Assembly (NCBI GenBank): GCA_946611595.1
Contig: CAMODY010000082.1
Coordinates: forward strand, 1-8,156
Source: an uncultured Clostridia bacterium
GTDB lineage: Bacteria > Bacillota > Clostridia > Lachnospirales > Lachnospiraceae
Direction of reading: 5' to 3'
Length of the DNA: 8,156 nucleotides
Position numbers and translations under genes: made by a program. Shown here piece after piece: positions 1 to 5,904 of this stretch. Each line of letters opens with the position of its first letter. Within the stretch, counting starts at the first letter, position 1. The notes below the pieces were generated by a model. The model did no database searches, was not told the DNA's origin, and was given only the letters and a program-made list of their open reading frames with translations.

Positions 1-993
1 GAGAGCATTTATGAAAAAGCAAAAGCCAATAAAAAAACAGTAGCTGTTCCGGAAAGCACAAACGAGGTCATGCTGAAAGCATCCTCCAAGATCCAGGCGG
101 ACGGCGTTGCAGATATCGTACTGGTTGGAGATCCTGCAGCCATTAATGCAAAAGCAGAAGAGATCGGCGTGGATATTTCCAATATTAAAATTGTTGATGT
201 GAACGACGAAGCTTATAAAACGAGTTTGTTAGATAAGTATGAGGCTTCTCCGTTCAAGGTAATGGGAAGAAAATTCATCGAAAAGAGAATCGGCGATCCG
301 GTTTATCTTGCAACTTTGATGGAAGCTGTTGGCGAAGTTGATGCAACGATCGCAGGTATTGATACAACAACCTATGAATTCGTCCTTGCAGCAAACAGTA
401 TTATCGGTATGCAGGAAGGCGTAGCAACCGCTTCCGGTCTTCAGATCTTAGAACTTGAAGAGTTCCAGGGCGAGAAAGATAAATTTATCGGAATCTCAGA
501 CGGTGCCATTAACGTAGAGCCTACAGTTGAGCAGCATGCAGGTATCGCAATCGCTTCTTGCAGCACCTTCGAGGCAATTACGGGAATCGAAGCAAAGTGT
601 GCGTTCCTTTCCTATTCCACAGATGGATCTGGCGGTATGAGCGCTCCGGTCAAGAAAGTGCGTGACGCGGTTGCGCTTGCACAGTCCCTTCGTCCGGACC
701 TTGCAATTGACGGTGAGTTCCAGTTTGACGCAGCTGTTCTTCCGGCAGTCGGAGCAAAGAAAGTAAAGAGAGAAAGCAAGGTTGCCGGCCATGCAAACGT
801 TCTGATCACCCCGGATGCATCCTGCTGCAATATCTGCGGAAAAGCAATTCAGTTTACGTCCAAGTGCAGATCCTACGGACCGCTCTATCAGGGCTTCCGT
901 CTTCCGATCCTCGACTGCTCAAGAGGAATGGACGAGATCATCGCATACGACAATATCGCACTGCTTTGCGTACAGGCGGGATTTAAAAAATAA
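1..993 (+). CDS. Phosphotransacylase (phosphate acetyl/butyryltransferase family), 5' end outside window
   Basis: Transfers an acyl group from CoA to phosphate, giving acyl phosphate for the kinase two genes downstream; cytosolic. The frame is open from base 1, so 330 residues are visible. The first of these (ESIYEKAKANKK) match the usual start of phosphate acetyltransferases, so probably only about four or five residues are missing. Family marks are VAVPEST near the N-terminus, SYSTDGSG, the long IDGEFQFDAAVLP stretch, KVAGHANVLITPD and the C-terminal CSRG. The body looks like acetyl-type Pta. The tail after SRG (MDEIIAYDNIALL) instead resembles the spacing of phosphobutyryltransferases and seems to lack the Asp usually found a few residues after Ser-Arg. 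A cysteine cluster (CCNIC, visible residues 275-279) replaces the usual E-A-G-N-I-G stretch. The acyl preference (acetyl, propionyl, butyryl) is therefore open. Family call is firm; exact substrate is not. Confidence 0.88.
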   Translation, partial: ESIYEKAKANKKTVAVPESTNEVMLKASSKIQADGVADIVLVGDPAAINAKAEEIGVDISNIKIVDVNDEAYKTSLLDKYEASPFKVMGRKFIEKRIGDPVYLATLMEAVGEVDATIAGIDTTTYEFVLAANSIIGMQEGVATASGLQILELEEFQGEKDKFIGISDGAINVEPTVEQHAGIAIASCSTFEAITGIEAKCAFLSYSTDGSGGMSAPVKKVRDAVALAQSLRPDLAIDGEFQFDAAVLPAVGAKKVKRESKVAGHANVLITPDASCCNICGKAIQFTSKCRSYGPLYQGFRLPILDCSRGMDEIIAYDNIALLCVQAGFKK

Positions 994-1056
994 TTTGTCT
1001 TTAAAGAGTGTAGTAATGCGTAAAGATATCAAACAGAAGACAACGGGGGAAGAGAC

Positions 1057-1377
1057 ATGAAAGTTGTAAGAATCCATCATCATAATCAGATGTTCTTTGA
1101 ACTGCAGAAAACACCGGAAGGCGTAGCAGAACTCATGAGAATGACAGAGGAACATAATAAGTGGCTTGCGAAATTAAAAGAGGAAGGAAAGTTTATCGAA
1201 GGCTATTTTATGCCGGGAGATGCCAGTTCTGTGCTGATCTTTGAGGCACAGGATGAGCACGATATCGAAATGTTCCGCCTCTCTGATCCACTCGAGAAGA
1301 CCTTCGAGATGAAGATGCAGGTCGCGCTTACTTTAGATCAGCATCTGAAAGCTGCGATGGAGAAAACGAACTGGTAG
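1057..1377 (+). CDS. Small muconolactone-isomerase / YCII-like dimeric alpha-beta barrel protein
   Basis: A 106-residue cytosolic protein with no signal peptide or membrane segment. The pattern W36-x2-L...EEGK45, then GYFMPGD (49-55), SVLIFEA (58-64), a D/E-rich helix and SDPL (76-79) is that of ferredoxin-fold, dimeric alpha-beta barrel proteins such as muconolactone delta-isomerase and YCII. In muconolactone isomerase the fold moves a double bond in a lactone; other members have unrelated or unknown roles. A His-rich start (IHHHNQ, residues 6-11) could bear catalytic or metal-binding residues, but this is a guess. It starts 63 bases after the phosphotransacylase behind a GGGGGAAGAG ribosome site and ends 12 bases before the acyl kinase, so it is very likely co-transcribed with both. 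Lying between two enzymes of one energy-yielding reaction pair suggests it acts on an intermediate of the same pathway. Fold fairly likely, function unknown. Confidence 0.7.
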   Translation: MKVVRIHHHNQMFFELQKTPEGVAELMRMTEEHNKWLAKLKEEGKFIEGYFMPGDASSVLIFEAQDEHDIEMFRLSDPLEKTFEMKMQVALTLDQHLKAAMEKTNW

Positions 1378-1389
1378 AAGGAGTATAAA

Positions 1390-2502
1390 ATGAAAGAATA
1401 TACAGTATTAACAATCAACCCGGGTTCCACCAGCACCAAGGTTGGAATCGTAAAAGGCGACAAAGTTGTATTTGACGGCAGCGTCGATCATGACAGAAGT
1501 GAGTTCGCAGAGTGCAAGACCTTTGCTGATCAGTATCCGATCCGCCTGGCAAAAATCTACGAAGCATTAGACAATGCCGGTATCGATAAGAATGAGATCG
1601 ATGGTATCTGCGGAAGAGGCGTTGGTCTCTATGCCTGCGAAGGCGGTACATACAAGATCGACGACTTAGTGTGCGAGCATGCAGCAAACGATGTCGGTGA
1701 GATCCATCACCCGGCAACTCTCGGAATCGTTCTTGCTTACAACATGGGCAAAGAACTTGGCGTTCCGGCATTCTACGTAAACCCGATGCCGACAGATGAA
1801 TTAAAAGATGTTGCAAGAATGACGGGTGTAAAAGGTATTTACAGAACGGCTCGTTCTCACCCGTTGAATCAGAAACAGGTTGCGATCCATCACAGCGAAC
1901 TGATGGGCAAGAAATATGAAGAGCAGAACTATGTTGTCCTTCACCTTGGCGGCGGCATCAGCATCACTGCTCATGAAAAAGGACGTATGGTCGATACCAG
2001 CCGCGCAGGTGATGCACAGGGTGCGATCTGCCCGAACCGTTCCGGTGATATCTGCACCGACGACCTGAACAACATGTTCAAAAAAGGCTATACGTTTGAA
2101 GACGCTTACGAGCTGGCTTCGAACCGCGGCGGACTTGTAGATCTGGTTGGAACTGATGATGTCCGCAAAGTAAAAGAGATGATCGCAAACGGCGATGAGT
2201 GGGCAAAACTCTGCTATGACGCCATGATCTATACGATCATCAAATGGACAGCGATGATGGCCGGCGCCATGATGGGTAAAGTCGATGGCATCCTCTTAAC
2301 AGGCGGACTTGCACATGATGAAGAACTTGTTGCCAGAATTAAAGAAGGTACCGAGTGGATCGCTCCGAACTATGTTTATGCAGGAAGCTTTGAAACAGAA
2401 GCAATGGGCTTTGGTGTCATCCGTGTTCTTTCCGGACAGGAAGAAGCAAAGACCTATACAGGAAAACCGGTCTGGGATGGATTCGCCTGCGAACCGAAAT
2501 AA
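1390..2502 (+). CDS. buk: Butyrate kinase-like acyl kinase
   Basis: Makes ATP from an acyl phosphate, probably the product of the upstream phosphotransacylase; cytosolic, acetokinase branch of the ASKHA superfamily. The phosphate-binding strand TINPGSTSTKVG (residues 8-19), the VVLHLGGGISITAH segment (182-195), ILLTGGLAHDEELV (301-314) and the alignable DELKDVARMTGVKGI (136-150) identify a butyrate kinase rather than an acetate kinase. At 370 residues it is slightly longer than typical family members. Several motifs that are nearly invariant in clostridial Buk, as I recall them, are altered: GRGG appears as GRGV (75-78), HASNLG as HPATLG (107-112), FHALNQK as SHPLNQK (156-162), and ERSGG as NRSGD (216-220). 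These lie around the active site, so the acyl group may not be butyryl. The start is fixed by AAGGAG six bases upstream (1378-1383), directly after the preceding stop. A terminator follows. Confidence 0.85.
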   Translation: MKEYTVLTINPGSTSTKVGIVKGDKVVFDGSVDHDRSEFAECKTFADQYPIRLAKIYEALDNAGIDKNEIDGICGRGVGLYACEGGTYKIDDLVCEHAANDVGEIHHPATLGIVLAYNMGKELGVPAFYVNPMPTDELKDVARMTGVKGIYRTARSHPLNQKQVAIHHSELMGKKYEEQNYVVLHLGGGISITAHEKGRMVDTSRAGDAQGAICPNRSGDICTDDLNNMFKKGYTFEDAYELASNRGGLVDLVGTDDVRKVKEMIANGDEWAKLCYDAMIYTIIKWTAMMAGAMMGKVDGILLTGGLAHDEELVARIKEGTEWIAPNYVYAGSFETEAMGFGVIRVLSGQEEAKTYTGKPVWDGFACEPK

Positions 2503-2530
2503 AATATTTTCCCCAAAAGTTATCATAATG

Positions 2531-2559
2531 AAAGCCACTCTTGTTCCAAGAGTGGCTTT
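2531..2559. terminator. Bidirectional intrinsic terminator between convergent genes
   Basis: A perfect 12-bp stem (AAAGCCACTCTT, 2531-2542, with AAGAGTGGCTTT, 2548-2559) closes a five-base loop (GTTCC). It lies 28 bases after the acyl kinase stop on the plus strand and about 21 bases after the hydrolase stop on the minus strand. The A-rich and T-rich feet give a short U tract in either direction, so it can serve both convergent transcripts. The pairing is seen directly; use in both directions is inferred. Confidence 0.88.
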
Positions 2560-2580
2560 TAAAATGCAATGAAGAATAAG

Positions 2581-3405
2581 TCAGATTTTATAATGATCGA
2601 CGGTAAAGTCTTTCTCGTCTTTATAGTTCTCGTAAAGCTGCGGAAGTATGATTGCGAGATTCGTATATTCTAAGAGGCTGTGCAGAGCCGTGTTCCGTAA
2701 GATGTCAGGCTGAAAACCTCCCGGAGGAGTTCCGACAACCATTTCTTTTCCGCTCTCGTCAAAGCCCATGCCCTGCCAGTAGTGGGAACGGTATTCCACG
2801 CCGCCGGGGATCTTTCTTACACAGTGCGAGAAGGTGACCATGCCGTGTCCCGTCTCAGGATCTGTGACCGTTGCACTGACCAGAACATCCACATTTTTGA
2901 TCATCTCCGGATCATATCCGTAATCGATCGGGGACTTAAAATTCAGGTGCATCGCCTGCGGGCCAAAGCCAACATCTTCATGGACGACATCCGTGGTTCC
3001 CCAGTTGCGCTCTTTCAGAGAAAGGCTCTGATCCATGCGGTGTGCAAAATCTTTTTCGTGCACGTGAATCGCATAATGCTGGGTCGGACACCAGATCTTA
3101 TAGCGAAGGTCCTTTAAACCGTGCCAGCAAAACCACCAGTCGATCATCTCCGGCGTTACGCCCGGCATCTCGACTTTTGTGGCAACTACGCCGGTTCCGT
3201 CCGGCAGGACGGAGTATCCGTTTTCAACTTCCAGATAGCCGGGTTTTAGGATATCGTTTCGCTCTTTTAACTGTGTGATTCTCTCCGGTGCGACCGGCGC
3301 TGTTCCGAGTTCAGCAATCAGCGCCGGATCTACTTCGGGGAGCGGCTTAAAGAAGAGCTCGCTGTAGTCGACTTTCTTTTCATCTTCTGTAATCACAGGC
3401 TGCAT
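2581..3405 (-). CDS. PhlG / phloretin hydrolase-like C-C hydrolase
   Basis: Family members cut a carbon-carbon bond between an acyl group and a phloroglucinol ring: PhlG releases acetate from 2,4-diacetylphloroglucinol, and phloretin hydrolase of Eubacterium ramulus splits phloretin into phloroglucinol and 3-(4-hydroxyphenyl)propionate. The 274-residue length suits these zinc hydrolases. Seen here: WWFCWHGLKDLRYKIW (90-105), His110 and His114 (TQHYAIH), HED at 142-144, and a C-terminal HSLLE (His242 to Glu246). The last is the H-x3-E pair that, with an upstream His and Glu, binds zinc in PhlG; Glu143 and His110 or His114 are my candidates for the other ligands. No signal peptide or membrane segment, so cytosolic. 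AAGGAGG seven bases upstream of ATG (plus-strand bases 3413-3419) fixes the start. It is transcribed away from the hydrolase-permease operon from a shared control region. The family is confident; phloretin versus another acylphenol or 1,3-diketone is not. Confidence 0.82.
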   Translation of the reverse strand: MQPVITEDEKKVDYSELFFKPLPEVDPALIAELGTAPVAPERITQLKERNDILKPGYLEVENGYSVLPDGTGVVATKVEMPGVTPEMIDWWFCWHGLKDLRYKIWCPTQHYAIHVHEKDFAHRMDQSLSLKERNWGTTDVVHEDVGFGPQAMHLNFKSPIDYGYDPEMIKNVDVLVSATVTDPETGHGMVTFSHCVRKIPGGVEYRSHYWQGMGFDESGKEMVVGTPPGGFQPDILRNTALHSLLEYTNLAIILPQLYENYKDEKDFTVDHYKI

Positions 3406-3429
3406 GTTTGATCCTCCTTGTATGATGTG

Positions 3430-3490
3430 CCATTGTCAGAACTGATTATACCAATGGAGGGAGAGTTCTGATTGGTTAAGAGCTGACAAT
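3430..3490. repeat. Nested inverted repeats in the divergent control region
   Basis: Three perfect inverted pairs overlap here: CCATTG (3430-3435) with CAATGG (3452-3457); TCAGAACT (3436-3443) with AGTTCTGA (3464-3471); and ATTGTCAG (3432-3439) with CTGACAAT (3483-3490). They surround the -10 and inferred start of the minus-strand gene. Such a pattern can be an array of operators for a dimeric regulator, or a foldback in the early transcript. The pairs are seen directly; the role is inferred. Confidence 0.5.
3445..3453 (-). promoter_or_regulatory. Extended -10 promoter of the PhlG-like gene
   Basis: On the minus strand the sequence reads TGGTATAAT, a perfect TATAAT preceded by the TGn extension. 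The inferred transcription start is near base 3438, giving a leader of about 33 bases that carries AAGGAGG. At a 17-base spacing the -35 position reads AATCAG, a poor match, which fits an extended -10 promoter. The element sits inside an inverted repeat, CCATTG (3430-3435) and CAATGG (3452-3457), so a bound protein could block it. Confidence 0.6.
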
Positions 3491-3542
3491 ATCAGACTGT
3501 CTTTTTAGGCATTGATGTTCGCAGACGATACGGGCTATAAGA

Positions 3543-3562
3543 TTTGGTCGTAAATGACCAAA
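3543..3562. promoter_or_regulatory. Operator-like palindrome, copy 1
   Basis: TTTGGTCGTAAATGACCAAA has perfect 7-bp arms (TTTGGTC and GACCAAA) around a 6-bp core. It matches copy 2 (5764-5783) at 17 of 20 bases and stands at the same distance from a -10-like hexamer. It lies 47 bases upstream of the alpha/beta hydrolase start. Its centre falls at -41.5 from the inferred start, replacing a -35 box, as in class II activation by CRP/FNR-type proteins. The binding protein is not known. Confidence 0.7.
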
Positions 3563-3581
3563 AAACGGGAAGATAATCAGA

Positions 3582-3587
3582 TACAAT
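3582..3587 (+). promoter_or_regulatory. -10 element of the hydrolase-permease operon
   Basis: TACAAT matches the -10 consensus at five of six bases. With a 17-base spacer the -35 position (3559-3564) reads CAAAAA, so no recognisable -35 box exists. The inferred start is near base 3594, leaving a 16-base leader with AAAGGAG (3596-3602). The missing -35 box and the adjoining palindrome argue for an activator-dependent promoter. Confidence 0.5.
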
Positions 3588-3609
3588 TAAGTAACAAAGG
3601 AGAAAAGCA

Positions 3610-4398
3610 ATGGGCGTAGAAGTTTTACATGTGGAAGCAAATGGTATGACCTTTTATGTAGAGCGCAGAGGCTTTGGGCCTGTGATCGTTCTGGTTCCGG
3701 CCGGCAATAATGACTGCGGCCCATTAAAAAAGGTGGCGGAAATCCTGGCAAAGGATTTTACGGCTGTCACTTTTGATATGCGCGGAGGGACCCGTTCGAT
3801 GCCGCCGGAAGATGTTCATGTAACACCGAAACTTCTTGCAGATGATATTGCAGGCATTGTAAAGGCGCTTGGTTATGAGAAGGTCACGCTCTACGGATGC
3901 AGCTCCGGAGGACAGGCGGTTTTAGCCGCCGGGAAATATCATCCGGAAATCGTAAAAAATATCATTGCCTATGAAGCAGCGCTGCAGGCGGAAACCCCGA
4001 TCCCGATGATCGGTCTGGAATATTTTAAAACCGTAAACGGAAGTTTCGGGCCGCTGTGCAAAGGTTTTTCTCCGATGGATATCTATTTCATGTGTGATTG
4101 GAATAAATGGAAAGAAACGATCGACGAAGAAACTGAGGAGCGAATCCGGAAAAACACGGAGTACTGGAACCAGTGGTATCTGGGAACGGTGGATTCGGAA
4201 AACTATTTTGAGGAAGATCTTGCCGGGCTCAAGATCAATTTCTGCGTTGGCGCGTGGACTCCGGCCTGGATGCCTGCCTCAAATATTAAAGTGGCAAACC
4301 GGCTGCATGCTCCGTATACCTGGATGCCTGCCGGCCACTTCCCTGAGATCATCTGTCCGGAAATTCTGGCGGAACATATCAAAAACGTAACGCTGTAA
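3610..4398 (+). CDS. Alpha/beta hydrolase-fold enzyme, substrate unknown
   Basis: A 262-residue soluble protein. The fold is shown by PVIVLVPAG (24-32, oxyanion region), FDMRGGTRS (55-63) in place of the usual D-x-R-G-x-G-x-S, the nucleophile elbow G96-C-S98-S-G100 with Ser98 as nucleophile, and a C-terminal MPAGHFPEI with His243 as the likely catalytic base. The usual Asp after strand 6/7 is not where expected: the segment reads NFCVGAWTPAWMP (210-222). Another acid may serve, or the triad may be modified. Residues 130-205 form a long, Trp- and Tyr-rich cap, suitable for an aromatic or bulky substrate. No signal peptide. AAAGGAG seven bases upstream supports the start. The permease follows after 48 bases with no terminator, and the PhlG-like gene is divergent, so an ester or C-C hydrolysis in the same catabolic pathway is likely. 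The substrate cannot be named. Confidence 0.8.
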   Translation: MGVEVLHVEANGMTFYVERRGFGPVIVLVPAGNNDCGPLKKVAEILAKDFTAVTFDMRGGTRSMPPEDVHVTPKLLADDIAGIVKALGYEKVTLYGCSSGGQAVLAAGKYHPEIVKNIIAYEAALQAETPIPMIGLEYFKTVNGSFGPLCKGFSPMDIYFMCDWNKWKETIDEETEERIRKNTEYWNQWYLGTVDSENYFEEDLAGLKINFCVGAWTPAWMPASNIKVANRLHAPYTWMPAGHFPEIICPEILAEHIKNVTL

Positions 4399-4446
4399 AA
4401 GCTTATTAAAAGCCATATTAATTATTCAAAAGGAAGAATACCAATT

Positions 4447-5736
4447 ATGAAAACAATAAAAAAACGCTGGGCCTATGCAGTTATAGGCATTATTGTTCTG
4501 TTGTTTGCGGGCCTTGTTTACGCGTGGACGACATTTTCAAAGCCGCTTACGAATCTTTGGAGTCAGAATGCACTTACCTGGACATCTACGATCGTAATGT
4601 CCTTCTTTTGTATTGGCGGCTTGCTTAGTGGAATCATGCAGAAGAAGGGCATTAATATCCGGAATAATCTGATGATCTCTGCCGTACTGCTGCTGGCAGG
4701 TTTTGCGATTTCCGCCCTGCTTGGAAAAATGACCGGATCAATTCTGTTTATATACATCGGATTTGGCATGCTTGGAGGACTCGGCACCGGCTTTGCCTAT
4801 AATGTCATCTTAAGCGCGGTGTCCGCGTGGTTCCCGGACAAGCAGGGACTGATCTCGGGAATCCTTCTTATGGGCTTCGGCATCAGTCCGTTCTTGATGG
4901 GCCTTGTGTATGCCGCCAATGTGGATCAGATGGATGGAAAAGGCGGAATCCCCTGGTATATCTGTTTCCTGGCGATTGGCATAGGATGTTTTGTGATCAT
5001 GATGATCGGCAGTTTTACTATCAAAAAACCAGGGAAGGATTTTACAGCTCCGCAGCCAAAAGTAAAAAAACAGGGAAAGAATACGACGGAGCCTTTTGAA
5101 GAAGTGGAGACCAGACAGCTGGTGAAAAAAATAAATTTCTGGCTGATGTTCATCTGGGCTACGATCACCACAATTGCAGGAATGACGGTCGTGTTTCTCG
5201 GAACCCCAATCGCGACAGCAGCTGTTCCGCAGCTGAATGACAATGCGAGCTTTTTAGCTGTCATTGTCGGGCTGATTTCCATCTTCAATGGAATCGGCCG
5301 GATTCTCTTTGGAAGTATATTTGATAAGGCCGGATATAAACCGACACTGCTTACTATCTGCGCGGTATTCATTGCAGCAATGGGAATCCTCATCCTCGCT
5401 ATGGTAAGCGGCAGTCTGATATTTTTGATCCTCGGCTATATTGCAACCGGCCTTTCTTTCGGAGGCGTCACGACGAGCCAGTCGGCATTCTGCAATAAGT
5501 TTTTTGGAGCAAAACATTATGCGCAGAATCTCCCTATTATGGTTCTGGTAATTATTCCGGCTTCCTTCGGTATGAAACTGGTGCAGTCAATACAAACAGG
5601 ACTGACAGAAGGTGGTCTGACAGAAACCAGTGCTTATATCGTAGTTTTGATAGGCGTTGCAGCCATCTGCCTGCTTGCTGGTATCATTGCGCTTTTTATT
5701 AAAAAGCCGGGTTCAGCAAAAAAGCAGTCCGTTTGA
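4447..5736 (+). CDS. MFS permease of the oxalate/formate antiporter (OFA) family
   Basis: A 429-residue inner-membrane carrier with about 12 hydrophobic helices in two halves, joined by a charged cytoplasmic loop at about residues 193-228 (KKPGKDF to QLVKK). The N-terminal half carries the family-type AWFPDKQGLISG (127-138), and the second half has FNGIGRILFG (280-289) and GLSFGG near 335-340. These and the overall layout are those of OFA permeases, whose model member OxlT swaps oxalate for formate; other members carry various organic anions. Charged residues inside predicted helices, Arg285 and Lys377, are candidates for binding a carboxylate. It follows the alpha/beta hydrolase by 48 bases with a weak ribosome site (AAAGGAAG about 11 bases upstream), so the two are probably one transcript. 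In context it may import an aromatic or organic-acid substrate or export a product. No clear hairpin terminator follows. Confidence 0.83.
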   Translation: MKTIKKRWAYAVIGIIVLLFAGLVYAWTTFSKPLTNLWSQNALTWTSTIVMSFFCIGGLLSGIMQKKGINIRNNLMISAVLLLAGFAISALLGKMTGSILFIYIGFGMLGGLGTGFAYNVILSAVSAWFPDKQGLISGILLMGFGISPFLMGLVYAANVDQMDGKGGIPWYICFLAIGIGCFVIMMIGSFTIKKPGKDFTAPQPKVKKQGKNTTEPFEEVETRQLVKKINFWLMFIWATITTIAGMTVVFLGTPIATAAVPQLNDNASFLAVIVGLISIFNGIGRILFGSIFDKAGYKPTLLTICAVFIAAMGILILAMVSGSLIFLILGYIATGLSFGGVTTSQSAFCNKFFGAKHYAQNLPIMVLVIIPASFGMKLVQSIQTGLTEGGLTETSAYIVVLIGVAAICLLAGIIALFIKKPGSAKKQSV

Positions 5737-5763
5737 AACCTAGGTGTGAATTATAAGGGGAGT

Positions 5764-5783
5764 TTTAGTCATAAATGACGAAA
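5764..5783. promoter_or_regulatory. Operator-like palindrome, copy 2
   Basis: TTTAGTCATAAATGACGAAA is palindromic apart from one mismatched pair and the two central bases, with GTCAT (5768-5772) facing ATGAC (5775-5779) across AA. It differs from copy 1 (3543-3562) at only three positions. It starts 35 to 36 bases before a -10-like hexamer, as copy 1 does, and lies about 120 bases upstream of the ferredoxin start. Co-regulation of the two operons by one protein is inferred. Confidence 0.68.
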
Positions 5784-5802
5784 AAGGATTCTTTTTGCTT
5801 GG

Positions 5803-5808
5803 TAAGAT
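5803..5808 (+). promoter_or_regulatory. -10-like element of the ferredoxin-flavoprotein operon
   Basis: TAAGAT matches TATAAT at four of six bases, so on its own it is weak. It gains support because it sits exactly as far from operator copy 2 as TACAAT does from copy 1. The -35 position (5780-5785) reads GAAAAA, so again there is no -35 box. The inferred start is near 5815, leaving a leader of about 90 bases. Confidence 0.42.
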
Positions 5809-5814
5809 TAAAGT

Positions 5815-5904
5815 CGGAAGAAACATCATAAGCCAAAAACGTGAAAAACAAACAATTATTCCATTTGTTTATTTGTACACAAAGGAAGTGAAAGGAGAGT
5901 AACT
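5815..5904 (+). other. Leader region before the ferredoxin gene
   Basis: This A-rich stretch, the inferred 5' leader, holds two small symmetric elements. AAACAAA (5846-5852) pairs with TTTGTTT (5864-5870) around an 11-base loop, and TTTGTACACAAA (5872-5883) is a near-perfect palindrome. Two purine-rich ribosome-site-like runs follow, AAAGGAAG and AAAGGAG (5891-5897), the second seven bases before ATG. No known riboswitch class is recognisable. The elements may be a second operator or a weak hairpin, or may reflect A/T-rich composition. Confidence 0.3.

Noticed and set aside
1016..1060. A 14-codon reading frame (MRKDIKQKTTGEET) whose TGA overlaps the ATG of the muconolactone-isomerase-like gene.
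   Set aside because: Too short and with only a weak purine run before it. Coupled translation is possible, but the downstream gene has its own ribosome site.
1415..1816. Minus-strand open frame of 133 codons inside the acyl kinase.
   Set aside because: Arg- and Cys-rich shadow composition, opposite a well-supported gene.
4399..4446. Possible separate promoter for the permease.
   Set aside because: The 48-base gap is A/T-rich, but no paired -35/-10 stands out and no terminator precedes it; co-transcription with the hydrolase is simpler.
5602..5625. Direct repeat CTGACAGAA (5602-5610 and 5617-5625) in the permease gene.
   Set aside because: It encodes a small LTEGGLTE loop repeat between the last helices, ordinary for a coding region and not linked to mobility.
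5737..5763. Possible terminator after the permease (CCTAGG palindrome, then a purine run).
   Set aside because: The only symmetry is six bases with no loop and no T tract, so I cannot support an intrinsic terminator here.
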